A DNA stretch of 18,551 bases from DASQBT01 sp049578545. GTDB lineage: Bacteria > Pseudomonadota > Gammaproteobacteria > Burkholderiales > Thiobacillaceae. Shown here in pieces: positions 7,455-14,054 of this stretch (position 1 is the first letter of the stretch; every line of letters starts with the position of its first letter). A program made the translations under genes and the position numbers. The stretch spans positions 1 to 18,551 of the forward strand of contig JBAUMF010000044.1 in assembly GCA_049578545.1 (NCBI GenBank), given 5' to 3'. Below the pieces are notes generated by a model. The model saw only the letters and a program-made list of their open reading frames with translations, did not search any database and was not told the DNA's origin.

Positions 7455-8140
7455 GATGTTTTAGAACGTCATATAGACAATTCCAACGTAGGGGCGGGCC
7501 AGCAGCCTGGACACCCTGCTATCAGGTCATGTACAACGGCTGTTCCACCGGAAGGCTGTGTGAACACCCCTCGGAATTTCAAAGAGCAGGAAACAGACCT
7601 TCCCAAACGCACCATACTCAAAGATACCCTACAACGGAGGGGTTAAGTACGCCCCAACCAAAAAGAGTCGAAATTTGAATTTTCACTGAGTTTGCACGCA
7701 GCCTCGCCGATGACTTGTCGACTATGCCAGATCTGTGGCTGGCAGCCTATAAAGGGACACCGGCAACCTATAATCACATCTTTCACGCTCAGTCAGGGAT
7801 TGCTCGTGGCCGGACTGCAACGAATGTTCGTCGATCACGTCAATGCAGAGCTGGGCGAGCCAGCCCATCAGACGGATTAGAAGACGGGCGGTCCGATGCC
7901 CCAGCGGTTATGCTATGCACGAAAGTGCCTGTGGTCGGTGCCGTCCCTTCCCTTGCGCGGGTGGGTCGCGCACCTTAATCGGGCTACCTGGACGCACCTA
8001 TGGGTCTTCCGCCTTTCCTGCTTACAGCGCACTATACTGTTATGTCCTGAATCCATGGAGTGATCGGAAGTCTCTGAATATTGCCACATACCAAGAACCA
8101 GATATTGATTTCGCTTCTTTTTAACCTCAGCCGCTTTAAC
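7455..8140. other. Long gap between gshA and the Met-Asn-Pro repeat gene
   Basis: About 690 bases with no gene I can support. Short open frames occur on both strands, but none has a ribosome-binding site or recognisable product. A TATACT at 8032-8037 is a possible -10 box for the downstream gene, leaving a leader of about 115 bases, although no matching -35 is seen. The stretch may contain a regulatory leader or a small RNA. Nothing in the sequence shows which. Confidence 0.4.
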
Positions 8141-8144
8141 TCGT

Positions 8145-8149
8145 AGGAG
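8145..8149 (+). promoter_or_regulatory. Ribosome-binding site of the Met-Asn-Pro repeat gene
   Basis: AGGAG lies eight bases before ATG 8158 and supports that start over internal methionines, which are very frequent in this protein. Confidence 0.8.
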
Positions 8150-8157
8150 AGTCCCAA

Positions 8158-8877
8158 ATGAAAGTCGCACAACTGACCGCAGCCCTGATCGCCGCCGCCG
8201 TGATGGCCCCCGCCTTTGCCGATGGCACGGCCGCCCCAGAGTCCACGCCTGCCACCCCTGAATCCACCGCGGCCACGCTGATGAATCCCGCCACCATGGC
8301 CGAGCCCGCCAAGGAGCCCCAAGCTGCGGCGAGAACCGTCATCATGCTGATGGACCCCGCTACCCTGATGGCCATGATGAGCCGGGGCATGAACCCCGCC
8401 ACCTACACCCAGATGGGCCAGGCCGCCATGAATCCAGCGACCGCGCAGAGCTATGCCCAGTTCATGGACCCCAACCTGTATGCCAAATGGATGGCTGCAT
8501 CCATTAACCCGAACATGTACATGGGCATGGCCAGCCCCTTCATGAATCCCAACACCTACATGAAGTGGGGGATGGCACCGATGAATCCCCAGATGTGGAA
8601 TGCCGGCATGCAGATGATGAATCCCGGTACGTACGCGAACTGGATGACGGCTCCCATGAATCCCGCCAACATGCAGATGATGATGGCTCCCATGAACCCC
8701 AGCATGTACAGCAACTGGGCGAACATGGCCGTCAATCCCCAGACCTACGGTCCCTGGGGTGGTTTCATCAATCCCGGCACCTACACGAACGCCACCCAGG
8801 GCTTCAACCCCTTCAGCGCCATGGCTCCCATGATGCCTGCCCCGGTGGTCGTACCCGTACCTGTACCCGCTCAGTAA
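8158..8877 (+). CDS. Exported methionine-rich protein with 13-residue Met-Asn-Pro repeats
   Basis: A 239-residue protein with a Sec signal peptide (MKVAQLTAALIAAAVMAPAF, cleavage near Ala21). From residue 65 to 216, thirteen [MIVF]-[ND]-P motifs start at 65, 78, 91, 103, 116, 129, 142, 154, 167, 179, 192, 204 and 216, always 12 or 13 residues apart. An earlier one starts at 42. The unit approximates M-N-P-x-x-Y-x-x-W-M-A-x-P, with an aromatic residue usually five places after the Met. The protein has 37 methionines (about 15%) and no cysteine, and ends in a Pro/Val tail (PAPVVVPVPVPAQ). I do not recognise a named family. The regular period suggests a solenoid or fibrous extracytoplasmic protein. 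Candidate roles are sulfur-globule envelope or other structural coat, or Cu(I)/Ag(I) binding by Met clusters. A strong terminator follows. A related gene faces it from 9665. Confidence 0.85.
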   Translation: MKVAQLTAALIAAAVMAPAFADGTAAPESTPATPESTAATLMNPATMAEPAKEPQAAARTVIMLMDPATLMAMMSRGMNPATYTQMGQAAMNPATAQSYAQFMDPNLYAKWMAASINPNMYMGMASPFMNPNTYMKWGMAPMNPQMWNAGMQMMNPGTYANWMTAPMNPANMQMMMAPMNPSMYSNWANMAVNPQTYGPWGGFINPGTYTNATQGFNPFSAMAPMMPAPVVVPVPVPAQ

Positions 8878-8894
8878 TCGTTGGTAGTCGCATC

Positions 8895-8921
8895 AACGCC
8901 CCGGAATACCCGGGGCGTTTT
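8895..8921 (+). terminator. Rho-independent terminator after the Met-Asn-Pro repeat gene
   Basis: AACGCCCCGG (8895-8904) pairs perfectly with CCGGGGCGTT (8910-8919) around a five-base loop, followed by a short T run. It lies 17 bases after the stop codon. Confidence 0.88.
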
Positions 8922-8966
8922 CCTGTGCGGCGTTATTCGCCTTCGTTGCCTGCGTCGTTACACCAC

Positions 8967-8999
8967 AAAAGGAAGCGGCCCCCTTAACGGCGGGCCTCC
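8967..8999 (-). terminator. Probable terminator of the convergent gene at 9665
   Basis: On the minus strand, GGA plus GGCCC (8999-8992) pairs with GGGCC and TCC (8981-8971) across a three-base bulge, and TTTTG follows. It is weaker than the terminator of the facing gene but correctly placed 28 bases after the stop. Confidence 0.5.
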
Positions 9000-9026
9000 G
9001 ATGCGCCTGAATACTCCGTGTGTGGC

Positions 9027-9665
9027 TTACCTGGCTTCAGCTGGCTTATCCGAGCTTTCTTTCTTGGCGTGGTGGTGGTGACGGGTCTTCTTCATCTGTT
9101 TATGGGCCGGGGCAGGGGCTGCAGGGCCAGGCTGGGCGGCTGAGGCCAAAGCTGGCGAAGCTGCAGTTGTGGGGGGGACTGAGTTGGGGAACATCTTTAT
9201 CCAGGCTGAAGGGTCAAACATGGCGGGGACTGGTGCCTGCGAGGAAGTTACCTGCTGAGGCGCCGGAGCAGCGGGGAAGAATGGCATGTATGCGCCTTGC
9301 GCCGGTGTTGCGGGCATACCGTATGCCGGAACGCTATGGTTTGTTGCTGGTGCCTGCGGAGGCACGGCCATCATCGCCATCTGATTCATCATGGTTGCCA
9401 GATTCATCATGCCCATGACAACGGGCAACATTGGTGCCAGCATGATCGCCATCGGATTTATCATGGTTGCCGGATTCATCATGGTGTTGGGATTCATATA
9501 GCCCATGGGAGCCGCCATCATTGGTGCCATCCCATTCGCGGGAGCCATCATGGTGTTGGGATTCGCATAGGGTATGGGGTTCATCATCTGTTTAGAGCCA
9601 TTTTGAGCCTGCACTGAACTGCTTGCCAGGATCAGGGTGATGATGGGCAGGGCATGGACTTTCAT
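9027..9665 (-). CDS. Exported methionine-rich Met-Asn-Pro repeat protein with basic His tail
   Basis: A 212-residue protein from ATG 9665, with AAGGAG five bases upstream. The Sec signal peptide is MKVHALPIITLILASSSVQA. Residues 27-100 contain 23 methionines in 74 residues, with [M/A/I]-N-P motifs six residues apart (28 and 34; then 57, 63 and 69) and degenerate MNL/MNQ at 87 and 93. The 6-residue step is half of the 12-13 step in the facing gene. Residues ~101-185 are Pro/Ala-rich with aromatic spots (FDPSAWIKMFP). The tail holds HKQMKKTRHHHHAKKESSDK, a basic His cluster able to bind metal or a polyanion. There is no cysteine. The shared signal start, Met-Asn-Pro motif and convergent layout point to a related function, perhaps partners in one assembly. 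The family is not recognised. Confidence 0.8.
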   Translation of the reverse strand: MKVHALPIITLILASSSVQAQNGSKQMMNPIPYANPNTMMAPANGMAPMMAAPMGYMNPNTMMNPATMINPMAIMLAPMLPVVMGMMNLATMMNQMAMMAVPPQAPATNHSVPAYGMPATPAQGAYMPFFPAAPAPQQVTSSQAPVPAMFDPSAWIKMFPNSVPPTTAASPALASAAQPGPAAPAPAHKQMKKTRHHHHAKKESSDKPAEAR

Positions 9666-9978
9666 GAAATCTCCTTGAGGGCTGGTGTGTTACTTACTCT
9701 TCCGATTCCCGCACATTTCTCGGGTGGCAAGGGATAGAGTGCAGCCGACGCAGCTCACGTGGCGCAAGCTGGCTGCAATGAAAAGATCATATAACACTGA
9801 AAAGGTTGATGGTTGAGGAATCGGGGCTGCGGCAACAGACCCAAACAAAGCGGGTGCTCGAAAATGTGCGTACCACGATTGCCCCACAGTCTATATTTAT
9901 ACGATGAAGACTGTAGAGGCTGTAAGTTCGCCAGGTCGAAGCTAGCATTTTGGCGGGAAGCGATACGCGCTCTTACCC
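9666..9978. other. Divergent promoter region
   Basis: About 310 bases between the minus-strand Met-Asn-Pro gene and the plus-strand gene at 9979. An AT-rich CTATATTTATACG stretch near 9889-9902 is a possible -10 region for the plus-strand gene. No operator or RNA gene was recognised. Confidence 0.3.
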
Positions 9979-10485
9979 ATGGAATCGCAAATGAAAGCTA
10001 TAACGGTTCGTTTTCTTGTCGCCCTGTTATTTTCAAGCTCGCAAGTCCATGCAGAAGGCCATTGGAATATCAATTTTGATCCAAACGGAGATGACCGTTT
10101 GGGCCAGCAACTGGCTTCTGAATTGCGGCACAAACTTGCTACATCGCCTCGATATGGTTTCCGAACCGGTGTAGAGGATTCGATGTTCTCTTTGAAAATG
10201 GTGACGATTGATCCGTTTGGGGGCCGACAGAACCCACAGAGCGCAACCGTTTATTCTTGTGTGCTGCTCATAAGCGACCCCAGGAATCCAGAAATGTGGC
10301 ATTACGTAAGTCAATTCGTCGGCATATGCCCCAGCGAGGCAATGGCAAAGTGTGTATCAACCATTTATTCCGCGATGGACGCGAGCTTTACTCCCATAGC
10401 ACAAGGGTTGGATCAACGCATGAACAAGGCGTTGAAGCCGTCACCACCTCAACCGGCCTCGAAAGAGCCGAAAACCCCTATGTAG
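9979..10485 (+). CDS. Exported hypothetical protein
   Basis: Up to 168 residues. The true start is probably the second ATG at 9991, because a clean Sec signal peptide begins there (MKAITVRFLVALLFSSSQVH, cleavage after Ala before EGHW). Neither start has a good ribosome-binding site. The mature part is an alpha/beta-looking domain with RLGQQLASELRHKLATSPRY, then a strand-rich SLKMVTIDPFGG, then SATVYSCVLLISDPR. Two cysteines in GICPSEAMAKC plus one in YSC may form disulfides in the periplasm. The C-terminal ~20 residues are Pro/Lys-rich (KPSPPQPASKEPKTPM), as in cell-envelope linkers. No family recognised. Confidence 0.65.
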   Translation: MESQMKAITVRFLVALLFSSSQVHAEGHWNINFDPNGDDRLGQQLASELRHKLATSPRYGFRTGVEDSMFSLKMVTIDPFGGRQNPQSATVYSCVLLISDPRNPEMWHYVSQFVGICPSEAMAKCVSTIYSAMDASFTPIAQGLDQRMNKALKPSPPQPASKEPKTPM

Positions 10486-10622
10486 GTGGTCAGTTTGTTT
10501 TGGGCATTATTGGGGCACAGGACGGCACTCTGCAACGCAATACCTTATATCGGTTTGATTCACTGTGAGTATGCTGAGGTTGGGCGCTGGTGGTGAGCCA
10601 ACTCTGAGTTACTTAGAGACGA

Positions 10623-10877
10623 TCATTCCAGATTAAATTGCGCCCTTGCTCGTCCGATCACGTCGGAAACAGCTTGCGAGAAGATCTCCCACGGCACACC
10701 CGCCGAACTTAAAGTCGGGCCAGACCAGTTGCATCCATCCGCATCGGCTTCGACAAGGCGATGCATCCCGATGACCTCGCACTCTTCACCGCCTTCACAT
10801 TTTTGGAGTTCAGCTGTAATCCATTGTTTGAGCGCATGGTAGGTTGTGATCTGTCGCTCGGCCACGATCGTTTCCAT
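10623..10877 (-). CDS. Hypothetical protein, 84 aa
   Basis: A small soluble protein starting METIVAERQITTYHALKQWI and ending GRARAQFNLE, with ELQKCEGGEECEVIGMHRLV and CNWSGPTLSSAG between. The composition is that of a genuine globular protein: an N-terminal helix, a charged Cys-containing loop, two strands and a C-terminal helix. ATG 10877 is chosen. A GTG at 10922 would add 15 residues, but the AGGAGG inside that extension suits neither start well. It lies downstream of another minus-strand gene (ending at 10972), so the two may be co-transcribed. No family recognised. Confidence 0.55.
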   Translation of the reverse strand: METIVAERQITTYHALKQWITAELQKCEGGEECEVIGMHRLVEADADGCNWSGPTLSSAGVPWEIFSQAVSDVIGRARAQFNLE

Positions 10878-10971
10878 AGAATGCTTCAGTGAGGCGCCGA
10901 TAGGTGTCCTCCTACTGTTCACAGCATCGGATTGCGTGATGAGTTAGTTCGTTTGCGCCCTGTCGTTAACG

Positions 10972-11367
10972 TCAGCTTTGAGAACCTGGGAGGGGTTGCC
11001 TGATCCGGCTCCACCCATGACCCAGGTTGCATGGACAGGATTGCTCGCGCTCCTGCAGTAGTAGCTCATAGCGAACTTGGATCGCATCTCTGGCATGGGG
11101 TGTCGTTGCACTTGCCATATCCGCCAAGTAGTCCCGGCATTCCTGGTCCAGCATCAGCGGGTGACAGGCTATCGCTGGTAGCTCTGGTTGACCCGCCAGG
11201 GAACGAAGGGTTGTTACGCAGGCCGCCAACACGACTAACCAGACCATGTGCCGTAATGAAGGTAGCCCGATTTGATGTGTGCGGTCGGGGTTGTTACAGC
11301 GCTTCCTCAGCCCGTTGCCGACCCTCTCGAACTGGGAATAGTTTTGCGCTCTGTCATTCATGATCAT
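10972..11367 (-). CDS. Hypothetical membrane-anchored or exported protein
   Basis: About 131 residues if started at ATG 11367 (an ATG six bases further in is equally possible). An AAAGGGTGA stretch precedes both. A basic N-terminal region (GLRKRCNNPDRTHQIGLPSLR) is followed by one hydrophobic helix, HMVWLVVLAACVTTLRSLAG, so the protein has a signal anchor. The exported part has ACHPLMLDQECRDYLADMAS, a long helix RDAIQVRYELLLQEREQ, and a SCPCNLGHGW motif. The four cysteines outside the membrane may form two disulfides. It is divergent from the membrane-protein gene at 11652. No family recognised. Confidence 0.5.
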   Translation of the reverse strand: MIMNDRAQNYSQFERVGNGLRKRCNNPDRTHQIGLPSLRHMVWLVVLAACVTTLRSLAGQPELPAIACHPLMLDQECRDYLADMASATTPHARDAIQVRYELLLQEREQSCPCNLGHGWSRIRQPLPGSQS

Positions 11368-11611
11368 TTCACCCTTTACCCCAATCGGTGCATTCACCAC
11401 CATGCAAGATGGAGACTGGCCGATCGATTTGCACTGGGTGTGCAAATTAACCGCTTTTGCTAAATGGGTAAATCATCTGATCCTTTAGTCTGATAAAGGA
11501 TTCTTTGGATGGCGGTTTGAGGGTTCTCCATCAGACAGTTAAGTGCGCGAAATCGAGAAGACGTTCTCTTGTATCGCCGAAGGGGATGGAAGAATCTGTC
11601 GGTGCTGGAAC

Positions 11612-11617
11612 TATACT
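11612..11617 (+). promoter_or_regulatory. Possible -10 box upstream of the membrane-protein/soxY genes
   Basis: TATACT lies 34 bases before ATG 11652, with no recognisable -35 hexamer at the usual distance. It could be an activator-dependent promoter. Confidence 0.3.
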
Positions 11618-11651
11618 GAAGACACCTCTCAGAATCTGGAAGGAGGGAATT

Positions 11652-11951
11652 ATGGAAATGTTGGCCTATCTTATCTTCGGTATCGGCTGGCCGGTTCTGG
11701 TTATTGGCAGCATCTGGTTGTGGCGAAACGAAGCGGTCTTCAACCACACTGAGAAGACCTTTCTCAACGTGGGCCTGACGTCCTTTTATTTGCTTGGCTT
11801 CGTCTCGACAATGTACTGGCTGGGCGTGTCCTGGTACCTGGCGGTAATCCCCGTGTTTGTCCTGTTCATCGTGTTGTTGGCCATCACGATCCGAACCGTC
11901 TACATGGCGACCCACCATCTGGAACACACGGATCGGGAAGCCCACGTTTAA
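11652..11951 (+). CDS. Small three-helix inner-membrane protein, 99 aa
   Basis: The start is ATG 11652, fixed by AAGGAGG five bases upstream. Longer in-frame starts to the left lack such a site. Three membrane segments are visible: MLAYLIFGIGWPVLVIGSIW (residues ~3-22), LNVGLTSFYLLGFVSTMYWL (~36-55) and YLAVIPVFVLFIVLLAITIR (~60-79). The C-terminal tail is short and His-containing (THHLEHTDREAHV). No enzymatic motif is seen. It stands 76 bp before the soxY-like gene in the same direction and is probably co-transcribed, so a role linked to the sulfur carrier (membrane partner or anchor) is possible but inferred from position only. Confidence 0.75.
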   Translation: MEMLAYLIFGIGWPVLVIGSIWLWRNEAVFNHTEKTFLNVGLTSFYLLGFVSTMYWLGVSWYLAVIPVFVLFIVLLAITIRTVYMATHHLEHTDREAHV

Positions 11952-12027
11952 GCCTGTGCCGCAGCGCGCTGGGATTCGTGCATCCGCGGGGAGCATCGCC
12001 CGTGGGTCGGGTTGCGGTTAACCGTCC

Positions 12028-12504
12028 ATGAACGCACTGCGTAGAAATGTGCTAAAAGGCACAGCCGGTATCGGCGCCTTGTCTGTGGCGGTTGCAGCCG
12101 GCTTGCTCAAGTTTGGTGAGGTGCTGGCAGACTGGAACCAGGCTGCTTTTGACGCCAAGAAGGTTGCCGATTCCTTGACCTCCATCGGTGCATTGAGCGC
12201 CGTCAATACCGACAAAATCATTCTCAGAGTCCCGGACATTGCCGAGAACAGCGCCTCAGTTCCGGTTGAGATAACCGTCGACCTGCCTGACGTGGATTCA
12301 CTGTACATTCTGGCCGAGATGAACGCGCACCCGCTGATAGCGGACTACAACTTGACTGATTTTGGCGGATACATGTTTACCCGGATCAAGATGGGTCAAA
12401 CGGCCGCCGTGCGTGTCATCGTGAAGGCGGGTGGCAAGGTGTGGACCGCTGCCAAGGAAGTGACAATCACGGTCCGCGGCTGTGGCGGCGGCGATCCTGC
12501 CTAA
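12028..12504 (+). CDS. soxY: SoxY-like thiosulfate-oxidation sulfur carrier (orphan, no soxZ)
   Basis: A 158-residue protein. The N-terminus MNALRRNVLKGTAGIGALSV has the twin-arginine motif (Arg5-Arg6) and hydrophobic core of a Tat signal, so it is periplasmic. The body has the SoxY immunoglobulin-like pattern: ILRVPDIAENSASVPVEITV, then SLYILAEMNAHPLIADYNLT, then TRIKMGQTAAVRVIVKAGGK. The swinging-arm cysteine is Cys152 in RGCGGGDPA. Canonical SoxY ends in GGCGG, so here the first Gly is Arg and DPA is added at the end. SoxY normally works as a heterodimer with SoxZ, with sulfur intermediates bound to that cysteine. No soxZ or other sox gene lies in the window. The ATG follows an in-frame TAA and lacks a clear ribosome-binding site, so translation may be coupled or weak. 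Confidence 0.85.
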   Translation: MNALRRNVLKGTAGIGALSVAVAAGLLKFGEVLADWNQAAFDAKKVADSLTSIGALSAVNTDKIILRVPDIAENSASVPVEITVDLPDVDSLYILAEMNAHPLIADYNLTDFGGYMFTRIKMGQTAAVRVIVKAGGKVWTAAKEVTITVRGCGGGDPA

Positions 12505-12539
12505 AGAATGCACGGAAGGACGGTTCGCATCGCCGTTAG

Positions 12540-13013
12540 TTGCCGGATACTAAAGAATTGCTTATTTCAGCCGAAAAATACTCAGATAATCCCGATAGGG
12601 GACTTGATGTGGACCTGCATAAGCCTTTTCCCTCATCCCAGGGCAGTGAGCAGTCAAGCCCATCGCCTGACGAGGCCAAGTGGGTTGCGCGACGTGCACC
12701 CGAAAAGCCAAGAGACCGGATTCTGAGTCTGGACGCGCTGGCGTGGTTTGATTCACTTCCCCAGGATGTGCGGCCGAACAACTTAGCTCAATGCTACCCG
12801 CGGATATGTAATCGTATCGTTGAGCGCTGGAAATATCCTGATCTGATGATTCACTTCTTCGATAACCTGTTGATGGATAGCCGTACTGGTCGTAAAGGAT
12901 TTGCCATGACGATTGCAATGGAGATTGTCAATCTGAAGGAGCATTTCCTGGCAACGCTTTCCGCTACAAAGGACGATATCTGGGATCGCGTCAACGCCAG
13001 CCGCATCTTCTGA
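12540..13013 (+). CDS. Uncharacterised cytosolic protein
   Basis: Up to 157 residues. The frame has no ATG near its beginning: TTG 12540 follows a TAG directly, and TTG 12558 or a GTG near 12610 are alternatives, none with a good ribosome-binding site. The N-terminal ~45 residues look disordered and acidic (SSQGSEQSSPSPDEAKW). The rest is a compact domain: DRILSLDALAWFDSLPQDVR, then AQCYPRICNRIVERWKYPDL, then IHFFDNLLMDSRTGRKGFAM, then EIVNLKEHFLATLSATKDD, ending DRVNASRIF. It is mostly helical and cytoplasmic. It follows the soxY-like gene after 35 bp and may be in the same transcript. No family named with confidence. Confidence 0.65.
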   Translation: MPDTKELLISAEKYSDNPDRGLDVDLHKPFPSSQGSEQSSPSPDEAKWVARRAPEKPRDRILSLDALAWFDSLPQDVRPNNLAQCYPRICNRIVERWKYPDLMIHFFDNLLMDSRTGRKGFAMTIAMEIVNLKEHFLATLSATKDDIWDRVNASRIF

Positions 13014-13367
13014 CTCCCAAAAGCCAAAGTGTAAAGCAAGGACTGCGGCCCCTAAACCCGCGCTCAATCGGAAAGCCAACGGCGTCCGCCTTTGTCTCCC
13101 GGTTGGCTGTTGAATGGCAGCTTAGGATCGAACACCTGACATGCCGGCAATTTCTTTGACTGGCTGTTACTGGCCGAGTGCCGAAGTTCTTTCTCGCTTC
13201 ATAAAGCCGCCCGTGGAAAACTCAGCCTGATGCCAGACGACCGCTTACGGGCGCACGCCGCTATAGGCAGTCCACGGCAGAACCGGCCTGTGGCGAGGCT
13301 GCACAATGCACTGATGACCGTCCGCTGTTTGCCGCGAAGGAGACTTCGTGATGAGGGCGAGAGCGAA
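13014..13367. other. Gene-free stretch, possible degenerate dispersed repeat
   Basis: No credible gene. Around 13105-13190 it has motifs (GGCTGTTGAATGGCAGC, CTGTTACTGGCCGAGTGCCG) of the same flavour as the repeats near 2.8, 4.8 and 18.3 kb. It may be a further degraded copy, though I could not align it end to end. The plus- and minus-strand genes on either side converge here, but no clear terminator is seen. Confidence 0.35.
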
Positions 13368-13919
13368 TTAGCTGCCTGCAACCATGGCCCTGTCGAGATT
13401 GTCGGGGGCCGGTTCAGGCGCGTGCCCTCCTGTGCGCTGCCCGAACCAGAATAAGCCGGCACGCCCCACTCTTGCCATGCGCCAATTGGCATACCCGACC
13501 GCCAGGGCAGTGAGTGCAGGAAAAATCAACAGGCCATCGTGCCAGCCGCCGCCTCCAATACACTCCGTATTGAACTGGGACCCGGTTACCAGTTGGGCAA
13601 GGCAGACGTCCACAGGCAGGCTGGTGGCATAGGTCAAGGCGAAAGCCAAGCCGGGGAAGATGTAATACCCGCGCCAAACGAGGTAGCAAACAACCAGCGT
13701 CGCGCCGGGCAGCATGTGCAGGGAAATTGCGTCTGGAGTGATGGTCACCCTGGTAAGAACGACCGACAGGGCAAGGGAAAACACGCCTAACCAAAACTGG
13801 TCGCCCTTGCTAAGCCGGCTGCGCACCCGTCCGGCCATGACAAGGCCCAGTGAAATCAGGGCGGGCAACAAGGCGCCTGCCGTGTTGACCATTCCCGGAA
13901 AAAGGGGACCAAAATCCAT
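13368..13919 (-). CDS. Multi-pass membrane protein, unrecognised
   Basis: About 183 residues from ATG 13919, chosen because GAGGTG lies four bases upstream. An ATG four codons earlier, with AAGGAAG before it, is also possible. Four to five membrane segments are visible: ALLPALISLGLVMAG, FWLGVFSLALSVVLT, MLPGATLVVCYLVW with YYIFPGLAFALTYATSLPVD, and LLIFPALTALAVGYANW. A Cys- and Gly-containing loop (NTECIGGGGWHDG) lies between the last two. The C-terminus is polar and Pro-rich (GGHAPEPAPDN) and probably cytoplasmic. No transporter or enzyme motif is seen. It reads away from the IS630 element, whose left end lies about 135 bp upstream. Confidence 0.65.
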   Translation of the reverse strand: MDFGPLFPGMVNTAGALLPALISLGLVMAGRVRSRLSKGDQFWLGVFSLALSVVLTRVTITPDAISLHMLPGATLVVCYLVWRGYYIFPGLAFALTYATSLPVDVCLAQLVTGSQFNTECIGGGGWHDGLLIFPALTALAVGYANWRMARVGRAGLFWFGQRTGGHAPEPAPDNLDRAMVAGS

Positions 13920-14054
13920 GGCACACCTCATTCTTCCTTTCCACCGGGCGTCCGGTGTAGGTCAAGAAGGGGCGCTCCGGGGACAGACTAGTCAAAATGC
14001 AGTAAGTGGATTTTTTCTCAAACCGCTGCAAGCTTTAATGCGCAGCAATTATTA

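Noticed and set aside
8565..8987. 140-codon plus-strand frame rich in Asp/His/Ser-Arg
   Set aside because: Out-of-frame reading of the Met-Asn-Pro DNA repeats, running past the terminator.
8158..9665. CRISPR-like or tandem DNA repeat array
   Set aside because: The repetition is at the protein level with variable codons, inside two signal-peptide genes; no repeat-spacer structure.
11460..11996. 178-codon minus-strand open frame
   Set aside because: Antisense to the three-helix membrane protein, which has a strong ribosome-binding site and clear hydrophobic segments.
13199..13492. 97-codon minus-strand open frame
   Set aside because: Overlaps the membrane-protein gene in another frame and shows no recognisable domain or start signal.
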